This document shows positions 1-8,152 of a DNA stretch of 11,106 bases, piece after piece. The position numbers were made by a program, and so were the translations under genes. The DNA is taken from assembly GCA_024710445.1 (NCBI GenBank), contig JANJUT010000225.1, forward strand, positions 1 through 11,106, written 5' to 3'. The notes under the pieces were generated by a model. That model saw only the letters and a program-made list of their open reading frames with translations. It did not search any database and was not told where the DNA came from. Source of the DNA: Thiobacillus sp. Its GTDB lineage: Bacteria > Pseudomonadota > Gammaproteobacteria > Burkholderiales > Thiobacillaceae. Numbering within the stretch: the stretch's first letter is position 1; each line of letters begins with the position of its first letter.

Positions 1-742
1 GCCCGGCATCAACTGACAGCGCAGGTTGCTGTGTCATCCACAGCCCCATTCCCACCATCGGGCGAAGCGTTTCCAGACTGGTGGCGCGTACCTCCTCACG
101 GCCCTTGGAGTTTGCCCCGCAGAGGTCAAGCGCCTGATCGCGCAGGCAGTGGCCTTCGTCAAGCAGCAGTAATTTCTCGGTCATGATGTCGGGCACTTTC
201 AGCACCTCGTGTTTGGCCAGCGCATGGCCTGCAGGCAACGCAGCAAAAAAAGGCTCGTAAAACAAGGGTTCGACGCGCAGATTATCGTCATCGACAGGCA
301 GGGCCAGCAGGCCCGCATCCAGTTTGCCTTCAGCCAGATGCTCCAGAATCTGCGGCGTCATCTCCTCGCGCAGCAACATCCGCAGTCCGGGATGTTTCTT
401 GTGCATCAGCATCAACGCATGCGGCAGATAATACGGCCCGAGCGTGGGGATGACGCCGAGCCGCAAGGTTCGCGCCATCGGGTCCTGCGCGTGCCTGGCC
501 AGTTCCCGGATACGCTCGGATTCCTCGACGATGTTGCGTGCCGCCGCCAGAATTTCCTGCCCGATCGGTGTCGGCGTCACACGCTTAAGGCTGCGATCGA
601 ACAGCGTGACGCCGAGGAAGTCCTCCAGTTTTTTGAGCTGGGTCGATAGCGTCGACTGGGTAATGAAGCAGGCCTCGGCCGCTCGTCCGAAGTGGCCGTG
701 GTCGGCCAGCGCAACGAGATATTTGAGTTCTTGCAGGGTCAT
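1..742 (-). CDS. oxyR: OxyR peroxide-sensing LysR-type regulator (3' end cut off by window)
   Basis: Hydrogen-peroxide-responsive transcription activator of the LysR family, acting on DNA in the cytoplasm. I translated it from the ATG at 742-740 and the frame stays open to base 2, giving 247 residues; E. coli OxyR has about 305, so roughly the last 55-60 are outside the window. The N-terminus is a LysR winged helix-turn-helix (residues ~1-60, with TQSTLSTQLKKLE as recognition helix). The redox loop reads GHCLRDQALDLCG, placing the two cysteines at residues 199 and 208, the same numbers as the disulfide-forming pair of E. coli OxyR. RATSLETLRPMVGMG follows, also as in OxyR. That numbering match supports the chosen start, although no strong ribosome-binding site precedes it. 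The gene is divergent from katG, the classic target of this regulator. Identification is very secure from the motif. Confidence 0.95.
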   Translation of the reverse strand, partial: MTLQELKYLVALADHGHFGRAAEACFITQSTLSTQLKKLEDFLGVTLFDRSLKRVTPTPIGQEILAAARNIVEESERIRELARHAQDPMARTLRLGVIPTLGPYYLPHALMLMHKKHPGLRMLLREEMTPQILEHLAEGKLDAGLLALPVDDDNLRVEPLFYEPFFAALPAGHALAKHEVLKVPDIMTEKLLLLDEGHCLRDQALDLCGANSKGREEVRATSLETLRPMVGMGLWMTQQPALSVDAG

Positions 743-3040
<2,298 letters not shown>

Positions 3041-3058
3041 TGAGCGTGTAAGCAAGCC

Positions 3059-3088
3059 GCCCGCCCCACACGGGGCGGGCCTTTGAAT
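3059..3088 (+). terminator. Rho-independent-type terminator after katG
   Basis: Perfect 9-bp inverted repeat GCCCGCCCC (3059-3067) / GGGGCGGGC (3072-3080) with an ACAC loop, 18 bases after the katG stop. Only a short T run (CTTTG) follows, so it is a strong hairpin with a weak U-tract. It separates katG from the next small gene. Confidence 0.75.
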
Positions 3089-3115
3089 CGATCACGTGAC
3101 GATTGAGAGCCCAGA

Positions 3116-3421
3116 ATGAAAGCCATTTTGATCAACCCCGAAAACCGATCAATCGATCCCATCGACATCACCGGCCGCGATGACCTCATCAGGCTCATCG
3201 GTTTCGACACCCTTGAATCCGATGCCGTTGGAACGGAGGGCGACCGTCTCTATTTCGACGAGGAATGCTTTCTGCGCGGCACGACCGGACGTTTCCAGAT
3301 CGACACGATCATTCCCGTGTCAGGCAAGGGCGTGATCGTCGGAACGGCCGGGGACGGCAGCACGCTGCGCGATGCGATGACGAACATCAACGCGCTGCGT
3401 AGCCGCATCAAGTATCTATAA
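3116..3421 (+). CDS. Hypothetical 101-aa protein, unknown function
   Basis: I do not recognise this gene with certainty. It encodes a small, acidic-to-neutral soluble protein with no signal peptide or membrane segment. It starts MKAILINPENR and contains GDRLYFDEECFL (about residues 42-53), then a glycine-rich SGKGVIVGTAGDG stretch (about residues 69-81). The pattern of an N-terminal strand 'MKAI-INP', a mid-protein GD-x-YFDEE turn and a late Gly-Val-Gly strand loosely recalls small DUF3846-type proteins, but this is from memory and unverified. It has one cysteine, in the EEC motif. The ATG is preceded only by a weak purine stretch (GAGAG). It sits 35 bases beyond the katG hairpin and converges on the HPP gene. 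Codon choice resembles that of its neighbours, so it is likely real. Confidence 0.75.
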   Translation: MKAILINPENRSIDPIDITGRDDLIRLIGFDTLESDAVGTEGDRLYFDEECFLRGTTGRFQIDTIIPVSGKGVIVGTAGDGSTLRDAMTNINALRSRIKYL

Positions 3422-3470
3422 GCAGATAGCGCGCAAAACCATGCCCGGAAGTTGGTGCGGCAAATCGCTG

Positions 3471-4190
3471 CTAGCGCAGCACCTCAACGGGCTGAATGGA
3501 ACGCTCGGGCACTGCTGATGTAGCCGGCACTTCCCCTTTCAGCGCCAGGGCATAGATTCGCTGCAGGTCTTCTTCGCTGACGTCGACAAACGTGTCGATC
3601 TGCGACAGCGCATAGACCAGGCTGCTGTGCGGAATCATGCTCTTTTCGGCCGTATCGGAAACCCTGGCCGGTTGGCGAAGATGCCAGGATTGCGGATAAC
3701 GCCGCCAGGCAAACGGATAGTTGAACATCACGGCCACCGTCAGCAGGATGACGACATCGATCAACACCGGATTGAACGCATAGCCATATCCCAGCGCATG
3801 CACGGCGTCGCCGCCCAGCACGGCATACAGCGCCGTCGCCCCGCCGGGCGGATGCAGGCAGCGCAAGCTGTACATGGCAGCGATCGACAGCGCCACGGCC
3901 AGCGACGCGGCCAGCATCGGGTCGGCACCCAGCCAGCGCGCGCAGGTAACCCCGATCAGCGCCGATACAATATTGCCGCCGAACACCGGCCACGGCTGCG
4001 ACAGTGCGCCATGCGGCGCAGCAAACAGCAACACCGCGGCAGATCCCATCGAGGCGACAGCCAGCAAGCCGCCGTTCTTGCCCAGCCAGATTTCACCCAC
4101 CCACATCACCGCCAGAATGCCCAGCAGGGCGCCAAGGGCCGACACCCAGTGTTCACGTTCGGAGACCGAATAAGCCAGTTTGCGTACCAT
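3471..4190 (-). CDS. HPP-family integral membrane protein
   Basis: The translated protein (239 aa) has four or five hydrophobic segments: about residues 17-33, 40-58, 71-88, 92-110 and 141-160. The family-naming HPP motif is in CLHPPGGATALYAVLGG at residues 111-127, and NYPFAWRRYP follows the last membrane segment. A soluble tail of about 75 residues ends the protein. HPP proteins are inner-membrane proteins of largely unknown role; a plant chloroplast member has been linked to nitrite transport, and the substrate here is unknown. I chose the ATG at 4190 because homologous N-termini begin shortly before the ALGALLGIL helix. It has no good ribosome-binding site. A TTG at 4280 (30 residues longer, GGAGG only 2 bases upstream) is possible. 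The gene lies downstream of the DsrC-like gene on the same strand, which suggests co-transcription. Confidence 0.85.
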   Translation of the reverse strand: MVRKLAYSVSEREHWVSALGALLGILAVMWVGEIWLGKNGGLLAVASMGSAAVLLFAAPHGALSQPWPVFGGNIVSALIGVTCARWLGADPMLAASLAVALSIAAMYSLRCLHPPGGATALYAVLGGDAVHALGYGYAFNPVLIDVVILLTVAVMFNYPFAWRRYPQSWHLRQPARVSDTAEKSMIPHSSLVYALSQIDTFVDVSEEDLQRIYALALKGEVPATSAVPERSIQPVEVLR

Positions 4191-4238
4191 TTCGTGGACC
4201 GGTTGGTTGAATGGGAATGCACTGTAAAGTGCGCCGGG

Positions 4239-4267
4239 ATGCCGGCCCGCTTTTGCGGCACCGGCAT
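4239..4267. other. Hairpin between DsrC-like gene and HPP gene
   Basis: Inverted repeat ATGCCGG (4239-4245) / CCGGCAT (4261-4267) encloses a second short stem, CCGC/GCGG, around a TTTT loop. It lies in the 115-bp gap between the two minus-strand genes. No U-tract follows it on the minus strand, so it is not a typical terminator. It could stabilise or process the transcript, or lower HPP expression relative to the upstream gene; the role is inference. If the HPP gene started at TTG 4280, the hairpin would lie inside its coding region. Confidence 0.45.
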
Positions 4268-4305
4268 GGAGAGGAATCAAGCCCTCCAGGGACAGGAGCC
4301 TGCTT

Positions 4306-4644
4306 TCAACCCGTGCTCCAGGCACGGGGGCGCCGCATGCCGGCAATCTTGCAGGCCTGCTTGACGTAGCCATAGGGAAACAGCACGAACAGTTTCTTTT
4401 GCGCCTCCCGGCCCATCCGTTCGGCCAGATGCTTGATGACGAAGCGGGCATCGGCCGCGACCTGGTTCTCTTCGTAAAAGTCGCGCATGAAACGCAGAAC
4501 GTCCCAATGGTCGTCGTTCAGTTCAATGTTTTCACTCTGCGCCAAGGCCCTGGCCACGTCCTCGTTCCAGTCGGCGGGATCGACCAGATAGCCTTCGGCA
4601 TCCAGTTCTGGCAGCACGGTTGCGAAATCGGTTGCTTGATCCAT
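4306..4644 (-). CDS. TusE/DsrC-family sulfur-carrier-like protein, variant C-terminus
   Basis: Small (112 aa) cytoplasmic protein of the DsrC/TusE/DsvC family. Members carry persulfide or trisulfide sulfur on C-terminal cysteines, either for dissimilatory sulfur metabolism (DsrC) or tRNA 2-thiolation (TusE). Family hallmarks are DAEGYLVDPADW near the N-terminus, LNDDHWDVLRFMRDFY (about 42-57) and the C-terminal arm FPYGYVKQACKIAG. Cys98 corresponds to the inner cysteine (CysB). The essential penultimate cysteine (CysA), expected 11 residues later, is absent: that position is Trp109 and the protein ends PRAWSTG. It is therefore neither a canonical DsrC (two cysteines) nor a TusE (CysA only). 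The start has a good GAGGAG ribosome-binding site 6 bases upstream. It is divergent from a LysR-type gene and upstream of an HPP membrane protein. Family assignment is secure; the function of this variant is not. Confidence 0.9.
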   Translation of the reverse strand: MDQATDFATVLPELDAEGYLVDPADWNEDVARALAQSENIELNDDHWDVLRFMRDFYEENQVAADARFVIKHLAERMGREAQKKLFVLFPYGYVKQACKIAGMRRPRAWSTG

Positions 4645-4680
4645 GACATGCTCCTCAAAATGACGATGGAGCCAGTTTAG

Positions 4681-4701
4681 GGATCTCTTATATATTGATC
4701 C
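4681..4701. promoter_or_regulatory. GGATC-N11-GATCC dyad, likely promoter/operator of the DsrC-like gene
   Basis: Perfect 5-bp inverted repeat with an 11-base AT-rich centre, 37 bases upstream of the DsrC-like start. Its centre reads TATATAAG on the minus strand, a plausible -10 element for that gene with no good -35. This fits a promoter that needs an activator. It could be an activator-side half of the LysR-type binding region. Confidence 0.4.
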
Positions 4702-4716
4702 AACGATAAATTTTGG

Positions 4717-4744
4717 TATCTAATATCGAAAAACCCGATAGATA
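4717..4744. promoter_or_regulatory. LysR-type T-N11-A box between the divergent genes
   Basis: TATCG at 4724-4728 and CGATA at 4736-4740 form a dyad with a 7-base spacer. Within it T4726 and A4738 are exactly 11 bases apart, the standard LysR-type T-N11-A arrangement. A second copy of the half-site flanks it on each side (TATC at 4717-4720, GATA at 4741-4744), lengthening the symmetry. It lies 19-46 bases before the LysR gene and about 73-100 before the DsrC-like gene. That suits negative autoregulation and activation of the divergent gene, as is common in this family. Confidence 0.6.
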
Positions 4745-4762
4745 GCCGACGAGAATCTAGCC

Positions 4763-5620
4763 ATGGACACCGAACTCGCCCGCACCTTCCTGATGGTGGC
4801 CGCCACCGGCAACTTTGTAGCCGCCGCCAGCCGCCTGCATGTGACGCAATCGACGGTAAGCGCACGCATCAACACGCTGGAAACCTCGCTTGGCGCACGC
4901 CTGTTCCAGCGCGGACGCAATGGCGCGGAACTGACGCCATCCGGCAAGCGCTTCCTGCGCCACGCCAAGAACCTGGTGCGCACGGTCGAGCAGGCACACC
5001 ACGATGTCGGCCTGCCGCATGGGTTTCGCGACGTGCTGACGCTGAGCGGACGCACCGCATTGTGGGAAAGATTCCTGCCGCACTGGGTCGCCTGGATGCG
5101 CGAGGCGGCGCCCGATGTGTCGCTGCGTCTGGATATCGGCTTCGAACCCGACATCATGCAGGGCCTGATCGAAGGCGCGGTGGACATCGGCGTGATGTAT
5201 ACGCCCACGTCGCGCCCCGGGCTGACGGTGGAACCGCTGTTCGACGAAACCCTGCTGCTGGTGACCAGCGATCTCAAGCGCGGCTGGCCGGACGAGGGCT
5301 ACATTCACATCGACTGGGGGCCGGAATTCAATGCCCGGTTCAGCGAACATCATGCCGAAACGGGACCGCCCGCGCTGATTGCGAACATCGGCTGGCTGGG
5401 CGTGCAACAACTGCTGACCTACGGTGGCAGCGGCTATTTTCCGCAACGCCTGGTGCGGCACTATATCCAGGCTGGAAAGTTGTGGCGCGTGCCGGACACG
5501 CCGCAATTCAAGCTGCCTGCCTACATGGTGTATCCGCGCGACAGCGGCAATGCCACGCTGAAACAGGCCATCGACGGCCTGCGCCAGTTGGCGCTTGAGG
5601 AACAAACCCGTGGCGAGTAA
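4763..5620 (+). CDS. LysR-family transcriptional regulator
   Basis: DNA-binding regulator of 285 aa, a normal length for the family. The N-terminal winged helix-turn-helix spans about residues 1-60 (FVAAASRLHVTQSTVSARIN, then LGARLFQRGRNGAELTPSG). A linker helix and a periplasmic-binding-protein-like effector domain follow (about 90-285, with GAVDIGVMYTP in its first lobe). I do not recognise a named orthologue. Its effector is unknown; it has no OxyR-type cysteine pair. The ATG at 4763 is favoured because the HTH starts at the usual distance, but the ribosome-binding site is weak. It is divergent from the DsrC-like gene and a LysR-type box lies between them, so it probably controls that gene and itself. 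Its stop codon directly abuts the stop of the convergent methyltransferase gene. Confidence 0.9.
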   Translation: MDTELARTFLMVAATGNFVAAASRLHVTQSTVSARINTLETSLGARLFQRGRNGAELTPSGKRFLRHAKNLVRTVEQAHHDVGLPHGFRDVLTLSGRTALWERFLPHWVAWMREAAPDVSLRLDIGFEPDIMQGLIEGAVDIGVMYTPTSRPGLTVEPLFDETLLLVTSDLKRGWPDEGYIHIDWGPEFNARFSEHHAETGPPALIANIGWLGVQQLLTYGGSGYFPQRLVRHYIQAGKLWRVPDTPQFKLPAYMVYPRDSGNATLKQAIDGLRQLALEEQTRGE

Positions 5621-6229
5621 TCAGTGCGGCTTTTGCGCGACCAGATCGATCAGCGCCGACATGCCATGGTGGTGGCTGCCCTCGCTGATAAAGGATTCGT
5701 GCTCGTGCAGATGGCCGATCTTCCAGTCGCCAAACCATTCACGCAATAAGTCGGCGGTATACATATTGGCAACATTGCCCGGACCGCCGGTTGCGAACCC
5801 GACCTGCTTCGGGGTGTAGCCCTGCAGGATCAACAGGCCGCCCGGCTTCAGGGCGCGCCGAATGCCGGCCATGATGCGCTCGCGCTCAGGTGGCGGCGCG
5901 AACTGGATGAAGATGGCGACGATGAGGTCGTAGGCATTTTCCGGCCAGTCCCACTCCAGCACATCGAGTTGCTCGAAGTTCAATGACACACTGCGCCCGG
6001 CGGCCAGCTTGTGGGCTTTTGCCAGCGCGACCCGCGACACATCGACCGCATGCACCTGCACGCCCCGCTCGGCCAGCCACACGCCATTGCGGCCCTCGCC
6101 ATCGGCGATGGCCAGCGCCTGCATGCCCGGACGAATCAGCCCGGCCTGGCTGGCCAGAAACACATTCGGCGCAGTGCCGAAAATGTAGTCATCCGTGGCG
6201 TAACGCTCGTCCCAGAACGGGCTGCTCAT
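5621..6229 (-). CDS. Class I SAM-dependent methyltransferase, substrate unknown
   Basis: Rossmann-fold methyltransferase of 202 aa, predicted cytoplasmic. The SAM-binding loop is ALAIADGEGRNGVWLAERG (38-56), a variant of the GxGxG motif as seen in TehB-like proteins. The acidic residue that binds the ribose is Asp63 (HAVDVS). A second acidic site follows (LDVLEWDWP, about 88-96), then motif II YDLIVAIFIQF (100-110) and the late LKPGGLLILQGY strand (127-138). The tail carries a His cluster (EGSHHHGM). Resemblance to tellurite-resistance TehB-type enzymes is a family-level remark only. I would not assign it to ubiquinone synthesis despite its neighbours, as it lacks UbiE/UbiG hallmarks. It begins 2 bases after the dsbC stop, so it is probably the last gene of the operon and may be translationally coupled. 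No clear ribosome-binding site is seen. Confidence 0.88.
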   Translation of the reverse strand: MSSPFWDERYATDDYIFGTAPNVFLASQAGLIRPGMQALAIADGEGRNGVWLAERGVQVHAVDVSRVALAKAHKLAAGRSVSLNFEQLDVLEWDWPENAYDLIVAIFIQFAPPPERERIMAGIRRALKPGGLLILQGYTPKQVGFATGGPGNVANMYTADLLREWFGDWKIGHLHEHESFISEGSHHHGMSALIDLVAQKPH

Positions 6230-6231
6230 GC

Positions 6232-6942
6232 TTATTTGGCGTGGGCGGCCAGCAGTTTTTCCAGTTGCGCCGCAGGCACCATGCCGGGGACGCGCTGGCC
6301 ATCGGCGAAAAAGAGCGTGGGAGTGCCGGACACTTTCAGCTTCTGGCCCAAAGCGATGGTTTCATCGACCGGATTCACACATTTGCCATCGTTGTTCGGC
6401 ACGGTGCCTGCGGTGATGTAGTTGTCCCAGGCCTTGTTGCGGTCAGGCGCGCACCAGATCTGTTTCGACATCTGCACGGCTTTGGGATGCAGGCCTTCGA
6501 TGGGGTACAGAAATGTGTAAACGGTGATGTTGTCGACCTTGGCCAGCTCGGCCTCGAACCGGCGGCAATACGGGCAGTCCACGTCGGAAAACACCACCAG
6601 CTTGCGTGAGCCGTTACCCTTGACGGTCTTGAGCGCATTAGCCAGCGGCAGCGAATCCCACTTGATTGCCTGCAACTGGTTGAGCCGTGACTGCGTCAGG
6701 TTGCTGCGATTTTTCAGGTCGATCACATCGCCGGCAAACACATATTGCGCCTTGGCATCGGCATACACCAGTTGCCCATCCATGTAGACCTCGTACAAGC
6801 CGCTGTAGGGCGTTTTCTTGATCGAGTGGATCTGCGCACCCGGAAACTGCTTGGTCAACGCATTGCGAATCACCGATTCGCTGGCCTGCGCACACGCAGA
6901 AAACATCAGGAGGGAGGCCAGCGCCAGAGGGGTGAATTTCAT
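6232..6942 (-). CDS. dsbC: Periplasmic thiol:disulfide interchange protein DsbC
   Basis: Disulfide isomerase that repairs wrong disulfides in exported proteins, kept reduced by DsbD. The 236-aa precursor has a Sec signal peptide (MKFTPLALASLLMFSACAQA, probable cleavage after AQA at ~20). The N-terminal dimerisation domain spans about 21-85, a linker helix follows, and then a thioredoxin-fold domain. The active site is CPYC at 123-126; E. coli DsbC has CGYC, so the Pro at the second position is a difference. Cys164 and Cys188 match the structural disulfide of the family, and the cis-proline loop is GTPT (206-209). Cys17 lies in FSAC, a poor lipobox, so a lipoprotein is unlikely. The start has TGGAG 6 bases upstream. 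It sits 25 bases downstream of the UbiI-like gene on the same strand. Confidence 0.93.
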   Translation of the reverse strand: MKFTPLALASLLMFSACAQASESVIRNALTKQFPGAQIHSIKKTPYSGLYEVYMDGQLVYADAKAQYVFAGDVIDLKNRSNLTQSRLNQLQAIKWDSLPLANALKTVKGNGSRKLVVFSDVDCPYCRRFEAELAKVDNITVYTFLYPIEGLHPKAVQMSKQIWCAPDRNKAWDNYITAGTVPNNDGKCVNPVDETIALGQKLKVSGTPTLFFADGQRVPGMVPAAQLEKLLAAHAK

Positions 6943-6967
6943 TCAATACTCCAGGTACATTAAAAAA

Positions 6968-8152
6968 TCAGGACATCGCTTCGCGAACCAGCGCCGCTTT
7001 CAACGGCGGCAACCGGTTCACCCAACGCATCCCGGAATTGCGCAACCATGCGGCCTGCTCGTCTGCAAACAGATGATGCAGGCCGTGTGTGACGGCCTGC
7101 ATGCGCTGCACCGGCTCGGCACGCTGGCGGGCATAGGTGTTCAATACGCGTACATCGCCACAGCGGCTGCGACGATGGTGCCGGGCCACAGTATCAACCA
7201 GTATTTCGGCATCACCAAAACCCAGGTTCACGCCCTGCCCTGCCAGCGGATGCACGCCGTGTGCCGCATCGCCGATCAACGCCACGCCCGGGGCCACAAC
7301 CGATTCCACCCGGATCAATCGCAGCGGAAAGGCTGCTGCCGGTGTCAGCAGCTTCAGTTCGCCCAGTTTGTCGTGGCCTGCGGAACGTACGGTTTCAGCC
7401 AGTGTCGCGGCATCCAGCGCAACCAGTTCATCCGCATGGTCCGACTGAGTGGACCAGACCATCGACAGGCGGTTCCCCCCGGCAGCAGGATTCCGCTGAC
7501 CGGCAAGCGGCAGCCAGGCCAGAATGTCGCTGTCGAAGAACCACTGGAATGCAGTGCCGCGATGCGGGCGCTCGCATTCGAAATTCGCCACCACGCCGCT
7601 CTGGCCGTAGGGCGTGAGCGTCGAAACAAGGCCCGCCCATTCGCGAACCCGCGACGCCGCGCCATCCGCGCCGACAATCAATTCGGCTTCCAGCATGTCG
7701 CCGCCGGACAGCTTCACACTCGAAAACGGCTCGGCCCATTCGATGGATTCGATGGTGGCCGGGCAATATACGCTCACGTTGCCGTCTGCCTGCAGGGCCT
7801 GCCACAGGGCATGCTGCAGACGTCCGCTTTCGACGATGGCGGCCAGATGCGACACACCCGATTCATAGGCATCGAGCCGCACCGCGCCGCCGGCATCGCC
7901 CGCCACATCCATGCGGTAAACCGGTTGAATCCGGCCGGAATCCATAAGTGGCCAGACGCCCAGCCGTTCCAGAAAACGCTGGCTGGCAGGGCTGATCGCA
8001 TAGATGCGGGTATCCCAGATGTCATCCGGCACCCATGGCGGCTGGCGCTCGACCAGCGCCACCTGCAGCCCCTGACGGCCAAGCGCCACCGCGGCCGCCG
8101 CGCCTACCAGACCGGCGCCGACGATGATGACTTGATAACGTGCGCGGCTCAT
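6968..8152 (-). CDS. UbiH/UbiF/VisC-family FAD monooxygenase (UbiI-like)
   Basis: Flavin-dependent aromatic-ring hydroxylase of ubiquinone (coenzyme Q) synthesis, 394 aa, typical length. The N-terminal Rossmann motif is IIVGAGLVGAAAAVALGRQG (about 9-28), with the ribose-binding acid at Glu35. The DG motif is LIVGADGAASRVR (158-170). The second FAD motif ALIGDAAHGVHPLAGQGVNLGFGDA spans 291-315 and keeps Gly-Asp at 294-295. That GDAAH-HPLAGQGVNLGF form resembles E. coli UbiI (VisC) more than UbiH, suggesting C5 hydroxylation. Betaproteobacteria can shuffle roles among UbiI, UbiF and UbiM, so I leave the symbol empty. Its ATG overlaps the TGA of ubiH in an ATGA (8149-8152), implying translational coupling. 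The order pepP-ubiH-this gene copies the E. coli pepP-ubiH-ubiI order. Confidence 0.9.
   Translation of the reverse strand: MSRARYQVIIVGAGLVGAAAAVALGRQGLQVALVERQPPWVPDDIWDTRIYAISPASQRFLERLGVWPLMDSGRIQPVYRMDVAGDAGGAVRLDAYESGVSHLAAIVESGRLQHALWQALQADGNVSVYCPATIESIEWAEPFSSVKLSGGDMLEAELIVGADGAASRVREWAGLVSTLTPYGQSGVVANFECERPHRGTAFQWFFDSDILAWLPLAGQRNPAAGGNRLSMVWSTQSDHADELVALDAATLAETVRSAGHDKLGELKLLTPAAAFPLRLIRVESVVAPGVALIGDAAHGVHPLAGQGVNLGFGDAEILVDTVARHHRRSRCGDVRVLNTYARQRAEPVQRMQAVTHGLHHLFADEQAAWLRNSGMRWVNRLPPLKAALVREAMS

Noticed and set aside
4306..4360. Frameshift as the cause of the missing DsrC terminal cysteine
   Set aside because: The alternative frame of the same strand past this point shows no cysteine at a suitable position, and the read frame ends cleanly in a stop after WSTG.
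4191..4451. Longer HPP protein starting inside the DsrC-like gene
   Set aside because: The extra residues come from an out-of-frame reading of the DsrC-like gene and are low-complexity Ser/Pro/Arg. HPP proteins normally start just before the first membrane helix.
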